Of a DNA stretch of 51,989 nucleotides, positions 10,733-20,396 are shown piece by piece. The notes beneath the pieces were generated by a model. It was not told the DNA's origin and did no database searches. It saw only the letters and a program-made list of their open reading frames with translations. Every line of letters starts with the position of its first letter. Position 1 is the stretch's first letter. This DNA comes from Deltaproteobacteria bacterium (lineage in GTDB: Bacteria > Desulfobacterota > Binatia > HRBIN30), in contig JACQEN010000017.1 in NCBI GenBank assembly GCA_016200585.1, positions 1 to 51,989 on the forward strand. Reading direction: 5' to 3'. The position numbers and the translations under genes were made by a program.

Positions 10733-12562
10733 TCAGGCGGCCGAGCGTGCCGCGGTCTTGTTGGCGGAGATCCGCGTCGGCAGGCGGAGCGTGAAGATCG
10801 AGCCGACGCCGACTTGGCTAGCGACCTCGATCTCACCGTGCAGCAGGTTGGTCATGCGTTTGACGAGCGTCAGCCCGAGCCCGACGCCGTCGTGAACACG
10901 CGTCATCGATCCATCGACGCGGCGGAAGTCGTCAAAGATATGCGGCAGTGCCTCGGCCGGAATGCCAATGCCGGTGTCGGTCACGGTGAAGACCATCTGC
11001 GCCGGAGATTCGCAATGGGCAATGCCGACGCGGACGGTGCCGCTGTTGGTAAACTTCACCGCGTTGGTGAGCAGATTGGTGAGGATCTCTTCTAGCCGCA
11101 ACGGATCGGTTTCCATCGTCGGCAGAACCGTCGGGCAATCCCACTCGACTGTCACGCCTTTTCCTTCGCACAACCGTCTTCCCAGCGGTTCGAGGTGGTT
11201 GAGCAGGGCCGGGACGTGTACCGGGCTGACGTCGATCGGTAGGGTGCCGCGCTTGAGGCCCGACAAGGTCAGCAGGTCGGAAAGCATCTGGTACAGATGC
11301 TGCGATTGCCGGCGCACCGCGCTGAGGAACTGGCTGGCCTCCGAACCAAGTTGCACTTCATCGGCCAGCATATCGCTGTAACCGATGATGGCGTGCAACG
11401 GCGTGCGCATCTCGTGCGAGATGCCTGCAAGAAATTCCTCTTGCAACCGTATCAACTCTTCCCGTTCTTCGAGCCGGTGTTCCAAAGCGGCCCGCGAGCG
11501 GCCAAGCTCGACACGCATTTGCTCGAAGGTCTGCGCCAGGGTCGAGATCTCGTCGCGTTGGGAAGGGATCGGTACCGGATGCGACAGATCGCCGCCGGCC
11601 ATCGTTTCGGCGGCGTCGGTCAGGCTGCGAACGTCGGTGACGAAGCGGTTGACGGCTGGTGCGCCGACGGCGAGCGTGACGAGAAGCAATCCGATGCCGA
11701 AGACGAGGAGCTCGTTTTGCACCTGCGTCACCTGTTGCAGCGCCAGGCTGCGTGGTTGCCCGGCAACGACTCGCCACGGCACTTGCGCCAGCGACACCTC
11801 GGTCGTCACCCACGGGTCACCGTCCTGGGATTTGTCGTTTTCGGTGCGCGCCGGTTGAAGGATCTGCGGGTGCTTGTTTCCGCCGATCACGTGACCGTCC
11901 TGGTCGACGACCTCGATGAAACGTCCATCGGTGGTAGCAACGGCTCCGAGAATCTTGGTGAGCTCAGGCGACTGAAGATCGATGATGCCGCCGAGCGCGC
12001 CGTCGACTTCGCCGTCCGGATTGCGCACCGGAAATGCGACGACAACGTGCGGGCGGTCGAGCAAGATATCGGCGCCGAGTCCCGGCGTCACGATGCTTTC
12101 CTGCAGCTGCGGGAGGTTCTTGAGCGCCGGATGATTGCCCAGGCGCTCACCGGTCCACGGACGGCCAGGAGGTTCGGTCCACAGAACCTTGAAATTGCGA
12201 TCGACGAGAAACACGCCGCCGGTGAACACCGGCGACTTGAAGAACAGGTAGTGCAGTGAGGTCCAGGGTGGGATGCGTCCTTCTTCCGCTGACTCCTGCA
12301 TGCGCCGCAGCCCATAGGTCAGGCCGGGCAATTGGCTCACCAGAGCGAGGCGCTGGCGCCCGTTGTCGATGTAGGAATCGAGCTCGGCCGCAACCATATC
12401 GACCGTTTGTCGCAGCCGCTCGTGCGCTTGGTGGTTTTCGCGCCGCAGCAGCCAGTAGGTGAAGGTACCGTAGACGGCGACGAGGACGAGAGCATAGCCG
12501 GCGACCAACGCAATTCCCTTGGCGCGGATACTCCAGCGCGTTGAGGATCGGGACCTGGTCAT
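10733..12562 (-). CDS. Membrane sensor histidine kinase (extracellular Cache-like sensor, HAMP, HisKA, HATPase)
   Basis: Two TM segments; FLAGISHEMRTPLHAIIGYSDML H-box; TNLLTNAVKFTNSGTV N-box; DTGIGIP; GVGLGLTLVKRM. Start taken as MTRSRSSTRWSIRAKG. Confidence 0.92.
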   Translation of the reverse strand: MTRSRSSTRWSIRAKGIALVAGYALVLVAVYGTFTYWLLRRENHQAHERLRQTVDMVAAELDSYIDNGRQRLALVSQLPGLTYGLRRMQESAEEGRIPPWTSLHYLFFKSPVFTGGVFLVDRNFKVLWTEPPGRPWTGERLGNHPALKNLPQLQESIVTPGLGADILLDRPHVVVAFPVRNPDGEVDGALGGIIDLQSPELTKILGAVATTDGRFIEVVDQDGHVIGGNKHPQILQPARTENDKSQDGDPWVTTEVSLAQVPWRVVAGQPRSLALQQVTQVQNELLVFGIGLLLVTLAVGAPAVNRFVTDVRSLTDAAETMAGGDLSHPVPIPSQRDEISTLAQTFEQMRVELGRSRAALEHRLEEREELIRLQEEFLAGISHEMRTPLHAIIGYSDMLADEVQLGSEASQFLSAVRRQSQHLYQMLSDLLTLSGLKRGTLPIDVSPVHVPALLNHLEPLGRRLCEGKGVTVEWDCPTVLPTMETDPLRLEEILTNLLTNAVKFTNSGTVRVGIAHCESPAQMVFTVTDTGIGIPAEALPHIFDDFRRVDGSMTRVHDGVGLGLTLVKRMTNLLHGEIEVASQVGVGSIFTLRLPTRISANKTAARSAA

Positions 12563-12567
12563 CGGTG

Positions 12568-13164
12568 CTATTTCTTTACCGGCAAGTCGAGCGCCAGATC
12601 GCCGTTTTCTGGAACCACGACCTCGCGCGCCGGCAAGAAACGGCCGTGCCACACCTTTGCCGTGTAGTTTCCCGGGGGAACCGACGAGATCTGGTAGCGG
12701 CCGTCGTTCGTCGAAAGCGCGAAGTAGGGATCGCGCAAAACGACGATGTGCGCTTCCATTTCCATATGGATGTTGCACAGCACCAGCACCTCGCCGGGCT
12801 CGTTGAAGGTGACGCTGCGCGTCGCCCCCGGGCCGTAGGCGCCGAGATCGAATTTCCCGGCGATGGCGGACGGTGAAAACACGTTGTGTTGGATGTCGTC
12901 GTTGTTGGTGAAGTCGACCGTCGTGCCGCGCACGATCGGCAACACTGCCGGCAGGAACTCGAGGTTGCGCTGGTCCATGACGATGTGTGAGGTCGGTACG
13001 ACCGGTCGCGTCGCGCCGCTGTTGCTTTCGAGGTAGACCACGATGTCACGGATGGGACGGCCGTCGATCGTGACCGTGCCGCTCACTGTGGCAGCACTCG
13101 CCGCGTGGGCAAATGCCAGGACGGCTAACGGCAGTATGCCGTCTGCAAGCAGTGGCAGCCGCAT
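12568..13164 (-). CDS. Exported cupredoxin/carboxypeptidase-regulatory-like protein (methylamine-utilisation-like)
   Basis: Signal peptide; SGTVTIDGRPIRDIVVYLES; VMDQRNLEFLPAVLPIVRGTTVDFTNNDDIQHNVFSPS; EPGEVLVLCNIHMEMEAHIVVLRDPYFALSTNDGRYQISSVPPGNYTAKVWH. Confidence 0.8.
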   Translation of the reverse strand: MRLPLLADGILPLAVLAFAHAASAATVSGTVTIDGRPIRDIVVYLESNSGATRPVVPTSHIVMDQRNLEFLPAVLPIVRGTTVDFTNNDDIQHNVFSPSAIAGKFDLGAYGPGATRSVTFNEPGEVLVLCNIHMEMEAHIVVLRDPYFALSTNDGRYQISSVPPGNYTAKVWHGRFLPAREVVVPENGDLALDLPVKK

Positions 13165-13167
13165 GCC

Positions 13168-13389
13168 TTACTCGAGAGCCTCTGCCAACAACGGCGGCGT
13201 CAGCGACCAGAAAGCCGTTGAAACGCGGAGAGTGGCCGTCAACCCATTGACCGTGGTTCTGCGCACCGCCTCATGATTCTCCGAGTAGGTCACCTCTGCA
13301 ACCACTTTCAGATTTTCCCGTATCAGATATTGGGACCCAGCGGTGGCTTCCCAGAGGCGGCGGCGAACATCCGTGGTGCCGCTGGGTGT
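13168..13389 (-). pseudogene. C-terminal remnant of a probable outer-membrane beta-barrel protein (not in ORF track)
   Basis: Stop-bounded frame: TPSGTTDVRRRLWEATAGSQYLIRENLKVVAEVTYSENHEAVRRTTVNGLTATLRVSTAFWSLTPPLLAEALE*; alternating hydrophobic beta-strand pattern, TAG directly upstream, no in-frame ATG. Confidence 0.5.
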
Positions 13390-13443
13390 CTAAATCACTG
13401 AAGCCCCTTCATTCCGATAAAATTTGGGCGCGATAGTCCAGGC

Positions 13444-14403
13444 TTGAAGGGCAGGGCGGAAGGTGGTTTGCGACAGGGAAGGGGAATTTGTTTGGTCCAT
13501 GATGAATTGCCATTCGGCGCTGGTCCCGTTTCGAGCTCGACGGATCCGGCGCTGCGTCGGATTCGACTGCGGGATGGGCGCATCCTTGCCTACGCCGAGT
13601 ATGGCGATCCGTATGGCTTGCCGGTGGTCTACTGTCACGGTGGTTTGGGCTCGCGGCTGGAGATTGCCTTTGCTGCGGACACCTGCCGGCGCAGCGGCGT
13701 ACGCCTCTTGGCAATCGATCGGCCAGGAATCGGCGCATCGGACCCCCAGCCCGGTCGTACCCTCGTCGGCTGGCCGTACGACGTTGCGCATCTCGCCGAT
13801 CGACTCGGGATCACACGCTGCGCCGTTTTGGGCTGGTCGGCGGGCGGGCCGTATGCCCTGGCTTGTGCTTCGCGCTTGGGAAGACGTGTCGCACGCGTAG
13901 CGATTGTCGGCGGTCTGGCACCGCTCGAGTTGCCGGCGACGGTCGCCGAGCTCGGCATGCGCGCCGAACGCTTGCTCTTGCGCCTGGCGATCGAGAATCC
14001 GGGCCGCGCGCGGATCTTGTTACGCATGGCTGGCTACCTGCCCCCCAGACTGCTGCGGGCGGTCCTGCTCTACGACCTCACCTCGCCTTCCGATCGCGCC
14101 GTCGTAACCGGATTGCCGGCGGAGAGCGCACTTGATGGCTTCTACGAAGCCATCCGCTGCGGCGTCGACGGTGCCGTCGACGACTATCGGGTTCTCGCCA
14201 GCTCTTGGGAGCTCGGCCTCGGTGACATCACGACCGAGGTGAACCTGTGGCACGGGCAAGAAGATAACCTGGTTCCGGTGTCGCATGCCGAACGACTGTC
14301 AGCGCACCTCCCAAACGCCCGTCTCATCGTCTTACCCGGCCGCGGGCACTTTCTATTGCACGTCGAGCTCGAGCACGTGTTGAGCACGCTGCGATATCGC
14401 TGA
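13444..14403 (+). CDS. Alpha/beta hydrolase
   Basis: VVYCHGGLGSRLE, LLAIDRPGIGASDP, CAVLGWSAGGPYALACA nucleophile elbow (GWSAGG), LPGRGHFLLH. Confidence 0.88.
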   Translation: MKGRAEGGLRQGRGICLVHDELPFGAGPVSSSTDPALRRIRLRDGRILAYAEYGDPYGLPVVYCHGGLGSRLEIAFAADTCRRSGVRLLAIDRPGIGASDPQPGRTLVGWPYDVAHLADRLGITRCAVLGWSAGGPYALACASRLGRRVARVAIVGGLAPLELPATVAELGMRAERLLLRLAIENPGRARILLRMAGYLPPRLLRAVLLYDLTSPSDRAVVTGLPAESALDGFYEAIRCGVDGAVDDYRVLASSWELGLGDITTEVNLWHGQEDNLVPVSHAERLSAHLPNARLIVLPGRGHFLLHVELEHVLSTLRYR

Positions 14404-14417
14404 GTGGGGGAAGACAT

Positions 14418-14452
14418 GGGAAGCGGGAGATGGGAGACGGGGGGCGGGAATG
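14418..14452. repeat. Heptad repeat array GGGNNNN x5
   Basis: GGGAAGC GGGAGAT GGGAGAC GGGGGGC GGGAATG in 7-nt phase. Confidence 0.8.
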
Positions 14453-14453
14453 A

Positions 14454-14481
14454 GACAGGTTGCCACTTGTGGTTACCTGTC
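14454..14481. terminator. Hairpin downstream of the alpha/beta hydrolase
   Basis: GACAGGT (14454-14460) / ACCTGTC (14475-14481), 7-bp stem with a CCAC..GTGG-type inner element; no clear T-tract. Confidence 0.3.
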
Positions 14482-14528
14482 GCTTGCCGTTTTCGTCGGT
14501 CGTCCTCGGTGCCTCCCCGGTGAGTGGG

Positions 14529-15095
14529 ATGTCCCGTCGTCTATCGAACGTCGTTGGTTTCGACGACGCGCCGTTCGCGCGCTCACCCGCCGGCGCGGTG
14601 CAGATCGTCGGAGCGGTGTTTGCCGATCTGCGCTTCGATGGCGTCTTGATCGGGCAGGTGGAAAAAGACGGTGACGATGCCACCGACACAGTCGGGCGCC
14701 TGGTGAGCGAATCTCGCTTTGCCGAGCACGTGCAGGCGGTCTTGCTGCAAGGTATCGCCTTCGGTGGCTTCAATGTCGTCGACGTTGCCGCACTTCACGA
14801 GCGCCTCGACCTTCCGATCCTGGTGGTGGCGCGGCGCCAGCCCGACCTCGATGCGATCCGCAACGCCTTGCTGACGCGCGTCGTCAACGGCAAACAAAAG
14901 TGGAGGCGCATCGAAGCGGCGGGCCCGATGGAGCCGTTACGGGGCGTTTACGTCCAGCGTGCTGGTTTGACGCCGGCTCAAGCCGAAGCGTTGATCGATC
15001 GCTTTGCGCTGCACGGGCGCATACCGGAGCCGCTGCGCGTCGCGCATCTGATTGCCGGGGCGCTGAGCAAAGGCGCGAGTCGCGGACGAGTGTGA
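14529..15095 (+). CDS. DUF99 (UPF0215)-family protein, endonuclease V-like fold
   Basis: NVVGFDDAPF, GAVFADLRFDGVLIGQVEKDGDDATDTV, LLQGIAFGGFNVVDVAALHERLDLPILVVARRQPD, VYVQRAGL, IPEPLRVAHLIAGALSKGASRGRV. Confidence 0.85.
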   Translation: MSRRLSNVVGFDDAPFARSPAGAVQIVGAVFADLRFDGVLIGQVEKDGDDATDTVGRLVSESRFAEHVQAVLLQGIAFGGFNVVDVAALHERLDLPILVVARRQPDLDAIRNALLTRVVNGKQKWRRIEAAGPMEPLRGVYVQRAGLTPAQAEALIDRFALHGRIPEPLRVAHLIAGALSKGASRGRV

Positions 15096-15097
15096 GG

Positions 15098-16684
15098 TCA
15101 CGATCCGCGCTGGTTCAAGCGCCGATAGATCGGCCGCAAGCGTTTGTAGAGCTCCATGAACTCGCGAAAGTGGGCATCGTAGATGCCGCGGTTGGCGGCG
15201 ATCGGTTGGTACTCGCGGGCGATCTGTATGCGACCGGAAATGTCTTCGACGCGAATCTCACCGAGAGCGGCGAAGGCCGCCAGCGCGGCGCCAACGCCGT
15301 TGGCGTAGCGTGAGTTGGCGACGGCACGGATCGGGCAGCCCAGAACGTCGGCCAGAATCTGGCACCAAACTTCGGAGAGAGCACCGCCGCCGATGAAGCT
15401 GAGGTGCTCGAAGCGCCGGCCAATGAATTTCTCGATCGGCGCCTTCAACCATCGGAGGTTGAACGCCACGCCTTCCATCACCGCGCGCGCGTAGTGAGCC
15501 CGCGTCGTGCGCGCCGATTGGTTGAAGAAGGCGCTACGCGTGTACGGATCGTCGGCGGGCACCAAAACCCCGTTGATCCATGGTGTGAAGATCAGCCCGT
15601 CGCAGCCCGGCGGAGCTTGCTGGGCCAGCTGATTGAGCACGGCGTACGGATCGGACAACTCGGCCACGCCGGGCGCGGTATCGGGAAAGAGAACGTTGTC
15701 CTTGAGGAACTCCAGACAGCGACCCGCCATGCCCTGCTCAGCCACCAGCGAGTAGCGGCCGGGCAATGCGGCCGGCATCGTCGACAGCATGTGCAGCACG
15801 TCGGTCTTCTTTCTTGGCAGATGACAGCTCATCCACGCCGATGTGCCGATATAGAAATAGCCCTGGTAGTCGGCGACGGTGCCGGCGCCAACGGTTGCGG
15901 CCGGGCCATCGCAAACGCCGGCAAGGACGCGCGTCGACGGCAACAGCCCGAGCTCGGAAGCCACCTCGGCGCGCAGCGTTCCGACGACTGCGTCGACCGG
16001 CAGCAGATCCGGCAGCTGGCGCCGCTCGAGGCCGGCCAGGTTCAAAAGTCCGCTGTCGTAGTCGATGCGATTCGGATCGCGGTTATCGGTGAGCCAATAC
16101 GGGAACATCGTACCGTACGACGCCACCATCCGACCGCTGAAGCGGAAATTCAAGTAGTCCATCGGTTCGAGGAATTTGTGCGTTCGCCGGTAGACGTCGG
16201 GGCGTTCGTTCTTGAGGAAGAGAATGTGTCCCAAGCCGTCGACGCCCAGACGTGCCGGACAACCCCCGGTCAGCTTGACGTAGCGCCACAGCTTGAAAAC
16301 GTCGTACCCGGCGACCCTGAGCGTGCCGTTCATCAGCCGGCGGTTGTACGGTCCGCCGCGCGTGTCCATCCACGAAATGGCATTGTGAAGCGGCGTGCCG
16401 TCGGCATCGACCGGCACAGTAACCGACCACTGGCCGGTGCACTTCACCGCGAGAATGCTTTGTGCCGGAACCGCCGCGGCAGCGACGGTCGCCTTCGCCG
16501 CCGCGGTGACCGCGCTCCACCATTCGCGAGGATCCTGTTCGACTCCGCCACCCGGCAACATCTGGGTGTGCAGGTGCTCGATGGCGGAGGCAACGACTCT
16601 ACCGTGTTGCGACACCAGCGCCACCTTGGCGCTGCCCGAGCCCATGTCGACGACAAGGACGTGCTTGTCGGCGGATTGGGTCAT
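15098..16684 (-). CDS. FGGY-family carbohydrate kinase (xylulokinase-like)
   Basis: VLVVDMGSGSAKVALVSQHGRVVAS, ISWMDTRGG, GVCDGPAATVGAGTV, LSFIGGGALSEVWCQILADVLGCPI. Confidence 0.9.
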   Translation of the reverse strand: MTQSADKHVLVVDMGSGSAKVALVSQHGRVVASAIEHLHTQMLPGGGVEQDPREWWSAVTAAAKATVAAAAVPAQSILAVKCTGQWSVTVPVDADGTPLHNAISWMDTRGGPYNRRLMNGTLRVAGYDVFKLWRYVKLTGGCPARLGVDGLGHILFLKNERPDVYRRTHKFLEPMDYLNFRFSGRMVASYGTMFPYWLTDNRDPNRIDYDSGLLNLAGLERRQLPDLLPVDAVVGTLRAEVASELGLLPSTRVLAGVCDGPAATVGAGTVADYQGYFYIGTSAWMSCHLPRKKTDVLHMLSTMPAALPGRYSLVAEQGMAGRCLEFLKDNVLFPDTAPGVAELSDPYAVLNQLAQQAPPGCDGLIFTPWINGVLVPADDPYTRSAFFNQSARTTRAHYARAVMEGVAFNLRWLKAPIEKFIGRRFEHLSFIGGGALSEVWCQILADVLGCPIRAVANSRYANGVGAALAAFAALGEIRVEDISGRIQIAREYQPIAANRGIYDAHFREFMELYKRLRPIYRRLNQRGS

Positions 16685-16773
16685 GGAGCGAAACCCGGAC
16701 GATTCATGAGCAGCCGAAGCAAGAGCGCCAAGCGTGCGCCCGATCCCGCCGCACGTGGCAATGAGCAATCACC

Positions 16774-17973
16774 TCAGTCGTGTTCTCTCAATTCGAGTTT
16801 GCCGATCTGGTTGCGATGGACTTCGTCGGGTCCGTCGGCCAGCCGCAGCGTGCGGGTTCCCGCCCAAGCGTACGCCAGGCCGAAGTCGTCGCAGACGCCG
16901 GCTCCACCATGCGCCTGGATCGCCCAGTCGATGATTTTCAGCGCCATGTTGGGAGCGGCGACCTTGATCATGGCGATCTCCTTGCGCGCCACCTTGTTGC
17001 CCACCGTGTCCATCATGTACGCCGCTTTCAACACCAACAGCCTGGCTTGTTCGATGGCGATGCGAGCTTCGGCGACGCGCTCGAGGGTGACGGTTTGTTC
17101 GGCGATCGGTTTGCCGAACGCCACGCGACTCTTGACGCGTTTGCACATCGCATCGAGGGAGCGTTCGGCGACACCGATCACGCGCATGCAGTGATGGATG
17201 CGCCCGGGGCCGAGCCGGCCTTGCGCAATCTCGAAGCCGCGGCCTTCGCCGAGAAGCAGGTTCGAAGCCGGCACGCGAACGTCCTCGAAGAGCACCTCGC
17301 CATGACCGTGCGGTGCATCGTCGTAGCCGAATACCGGTAGGTGCCGTAGGACTTTGATCCCCGGTGTGTCGCACGGTACGAGGATTTGCGACTGTTGCTC
17401 GTGGCGCGCCGCGTTGGGATCGGTCTTGCCCATGACGATGAGGATCTTGCAGTGCGGATGCAAGATGCCGGAGGTCCACCACTTGCGTCCATTGATGACG
17501 TACTGATCGCCGTCGCGGCGAATGCTGCACTGGATGTTGGTGGCATCGGAGGAAGCGACTTCGGGTTCGGTCATCGCGAAGGCCGAGCGGATCTCGCCGG
17601 CCAGCAGTGGCTTCAGCCATTGTTCCTGATGGGCGGACGTGCCGTAGCGGTCGATGACTTCCATATTGCCGGTATCCGGGGCGGCGCAGTTGAAGGCCTC
17701 CGGAGCGATGTGCGAGCGCCCCATGATTTCGCACAAGGGTGCGTACTCGAGATTGGTCAGACCCGCACCGTGTTTACTTTCCGGTAGGAACAGGTTCCAC
17801 AGGCCGGCGCTGCGCGCCCTGGCTTTGAGCGTTTCGATGATCGGCGGTTGTTGCCAACGGCTGGCCGCAACCTGCTCGGCATAGAGTTTTTCGTTTGGAT
17901 AGATGTGCTCGTCCATGAACGCTTGCACGCGCTGCTGAAGGTCTTGCACTTTCTTGGAGTATGCGAAGTCCAT
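16774..17973 (-). CDS. Acyl-CoA dehydrogenase
   Basis: [81 protein letters not shown]. Confidence 0.94.
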   Translation of the reverse strand: MDFAYSKKVQDLQQRVQAFMDEHIYPNEKLYAEQVAASRWQQPPIIETLKARARSAGLWNLFLPESKHGAGLTNLEYAPLCEIMGRSHIAPEAFNCAAPDTGNMEVIDRYGTSAHQEQWLKPLLAGEIRSAFAMTEPEVASSDATNIQCSIRRDGDQYVINGRKWWTSGILHPHCKILIVMGKTDPNAARHEQQSQILVPCDTPGIKVLRHLPVFGYDDAPHGHGEVLFEDVRVPASNLLLGEGRGFEIAQGRLGPGRIHHCMRVIGVAERSLDAMCKRVKSRVAFGKPIAEQTVTLERVAEARIAIEQARLLVLKAAYMMDTVGNKVARKEIAMIKVAAPNMALKIIDWAIQAHGGAGVCDDFGLAYAWAGTRTLRLADGPDEVHRNQIGKLELREHD

Positions 17974-18160
17974 GTTGCTGGATGCTCCTTTCTGGAATCG
18001 TGAAACCGGTCGACCTATTCATGCTGCGTCGCTTGCGTCAAGCGCGCATCGATCTCGCGAATCAGGCTCGCTTGCGGCCGCCTCTTTAGGCTATGTTGCG
18101 GCGGCGATGGCGCTCTTGTGCGAGCGCTGCTGGTGCAACCGGGAATCAAGAGGAGGAGCG

Positions 18161-18529
18161 ATGAGCCTGAAGCGAGCGATGCGGTTCATGATGTTTGGTG
18201 CGGTGCTTTGTGCAGCAACTGTCGCCACGGCGCAACCGCGCCCGTGCGCCGGTGACATCGGAAAATTCTGCAAGGATGTTCCGTCCGGCAGTGGCAAAGT
18301 GCGCGACTGTTTGGCGCAACACATCAAGGAGCTGTCTTCCGCCTGTCGCGCGCGCGTCGAGCGACGAACGGCTGCCGCCGAGAAACGCAACCTGTGTGCC
18401 GCCGACGTCGAGAAGTTCTGCAAAGACGTGCAGCGCGGTGCCGGGCGGGTTCGCCGCTGCCTGAAGCAACACGTCGCTGACCTTTCGGACGCTTGCAAGA
18501 ATCAATTGTCCCAGGGCAAGCAACCATAG
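18161..18529 (+). CDS. Exported cysteine-rich protein with two GLG1-type repeats
   Basis: Signal peptide; CAGDIGKFCKDVPSGSGKVRDCLAQHIKELSSAC and CAADVEKFCKDVQRGAGRVRRCLKQHVADLSDAC. Confidence 0.85.
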   Translation: MSLKRAMRFMMFGAVLCAATVATAQPRPCAGDIGKFCKDVPSGSGKVRDCLAQHIKELSSACRARVERRTAAAEKRNLCAADVEKFCKDVQRGAGRVRRCLKQHVADLSDACKNQLSQGKQP

Positions 18530-18535
18530 GGTCTC

Positions 18536-18955
18536 TCACCACGCGCCGGTGTTCGGCATCGATTTCCACGGCTCACTCGGAGGCAAGGCGTCGCCTTTCT
18601 GCAACAACTCGATGGAGATTTTGTCGGGGGAACGGACGAAGGCCATGCGCCCGTCGCGCGGCGGTCGATGGATGACCACGCCTTTGTCCATCAAGCGCTG
18701 GCAGACGGCGTAGATATCGTCGACCTCGTAGGCGACGTGGCCGAAGTTGCGGCCACCGCCGTAGGTTTCCGGATCCCAATTGTAGGTTAGCTCGACCTGT
18801 GCGTCGTCATTGCCCGGCGCAGCCAGAAAGACCAACGTGAAACGCCCGGCCGGCACCTCATGCCGTCGCATTTCTCTGAGCCCCAGCTTGTTGCAGTAGA
18901 AATCGAGCGACTGCTCGAGGTCGGTGACGCGCACCATCGTGTGCAAGTATCTCAT
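18536..18955 (-). CDS. VOC-family / lactoylglutathione lyase (glyoxalase I)-like protein
   Basis: [121 protein letters not shown]. Confidence 0.9.
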   Translation of the reverse strand: MRYLHTMVRVTDLEQSLDFYCNKLGLREMRRHEVPAGRFTLVFLAAPGNDDAQVELTYNWDPETYGGGRNFGHVAYEVDDIYAVCQRLMDKGVVIHRPPRDGRMAFVRSPDKISIELLQKGDALPPSEPWKSMPNTGAW

Positions 18956-18978
18956 TGGGGTCCTTTCTTGTGATGGCA

Positions 18979-18999
18979 GTCGACAGTCGAGAGTATCGT
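18979..18999. repeat. Short heptad array (GTCGACA GTCGAGA GTATCGT)
   Basis: Three 7-mers in phase, same family as 49243 and 51648. Confidence 0.6.
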
Positions 19000-19098
19000 A
19001 CACGGTCGGTGCAATACTCCAAATCCCCCGACTCGATTTCACGTAGCCACCCCCCGTACCGGCGTGATATTCGACGCAGTCCGAAGGAGAAGGAACCG

Positions 19099-19656
19099 AT
19101 GACCCGGCGGATCGACTTGATGGAAGACTTCGTGCACGTCTTCGATCACGAGCAGATGGTGGCGTTCTTCGAAATCCAATGCCCACGCGCCGATGCCGAG
19201 CCGCTACGGGGGCTGTGCCGCGTATCCAAACCCAAGACCCAGGCGACGATGCGTTACTTGTCGCTGTCGTTCATGATCGACACCGCCGACGATGCAGCGC
19301 GTGTTGCGGCCGACGCTTGCCTCGGGCGCCTCGAAGGCGAGGCGATGACGGCGGTGGTGTCGATGATCACGAGCGTGATGTCGATGCCGGTGAGCGCCAC
19401 GACTGCCGAAAACTACGTACGGCAGATGGACGTCATGCTCGACGAGCACGTCGACCCTGGCCGCTTCTTCATCGAGCAACGGCTCGTGCCGGCGTTGCGG
19501 CAGTTGGCGCAAATCCAGACCGGTGAAATCGTCTGGTGGGGCGAGTTGGCGGAAGACCGCCCGCTGGAGCCGGCGGTGACGGCGAGCGGCGCCGACAGCG
19601 AAGGGCTGGGCGCACGCCTACGCCGCTACCTCGGCGGGCATTGTGCTCAAAGGTAA
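19099..19656 (+). CDS. Hypothetical protein
   Basis: Start [15 protein letters not shown] with upstream GAAGGAGAAGGA; no recognised family. Confidence 0.65.
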   Translation: MTRRIDLMEDFVHVFDHEQMVAFFEIQCPRADAEPLRGLCRVSKPKTQATMRYLSLSFMIDTADDAARVAADACLGRLEGEAMTAVVSMITSVMSMPVSATTAENYVRQMDVMLDEHVDPGRFFIEQRLVPALRQLAQIQTGEIVWWGELAEDRPLEPAVTASGADSEGLGARLRRYLGGHCAQR

Positions 19657-20396
19657 CCGCCGCCGTTTGGACTGATGACTTGGCCGGTGATGAATCCGGC
19701 GTCGTCGGAGACCAGATAGGCGCAAGCGGCCGCGATGTCGTCGGGTTGGCCGACGCGCCGTACCGGGACGCGCTGGCCGATCTGCCGGATGAAGTCGTCG
19801 GCCATGCCTGAGCCGCGAACCATCGGCGTGTCGATGAGTCCGGGGGCAATGGCGTTGACCGTGACGCCCGCCGGCCCAAGCTCCTGCGCCAACGCCTTCG
19901 TCAGAGCGATGATGCCGCCTTTGGCGGCCGCGTAGTGTGCCAGTCCGGCTCCGCCGCCGTTCAGCCCCGCTACCGAAGCGACGTTGACGATGCGACCGCG
20001 GCCGGCGGCAATCATGTCGGGAGCAACCTCTCGACAGCACAGAAACACTCCGCGTACGTGTACGGCCAGCATGCGGTCGAACGTCGCGTCGTCCATCTGC
20101 AGAAACGGCACGAAGGTGCAGATACCGGCCGAGCAAACCAGAATGTCGAGCACACCGAATTCGCGCCGCACTTGATGGACACCGTCGCGCACGGCGGCGG
20201 AATCGCTGACGTCTACCTTTGCCGTGACACTGCGGCGTCCGCAGCTCTCGACCTCGTGCGCGACGGTTTGCAGGCCATCCTCATTCACATCAAAGAGCGC
20301 CACGTCGGCTCCGGCGCGCGCCAGCCGCAACGCGATGCCGCGGCCGATGCCCGAGGCGCCGCCGGTGACGATCGCGTGCTTGCCGGCGAGGTCCAT
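19647..20396 (-). CDS. SDR-family oxidoreductase
   Basis: MDLAGKHAIVTGGASGIGRGIALRLARAGADVALFDVNE, CSAGI, YAAAKGG, C-terminal GQVISPNGG. Confidence 0.93.
   Translation of the reverse strand: MDLAGKHAIVTGGASGIGRGIALRLARAGADVALFDVNEDGLQTVAHEVESCGRRSVTAKVDVSDSAAVRDGVHQVRREFGVLDILVCSAGICTFVPFLQMDDATFDRMLAVHVRGVFLCCREVAPDMIAAGRGRIVNVASVAGLNGGGAGLAHYAAAKGGIIALTKALAQELGPAGVTVNAIAPGLIDTPMVRGSGMADDFIRQIGQRVPVRRVGQPDDIAAACAYLVSDDAGFITGQVISPNGGGYL

Noticed and set aside
15404-17194. 596-aa plus-strand ORF
   Set aside because: Spans antisense of both the FGGY kinase and an acyl-CoA dehydrogenase; no domain-like sequence.
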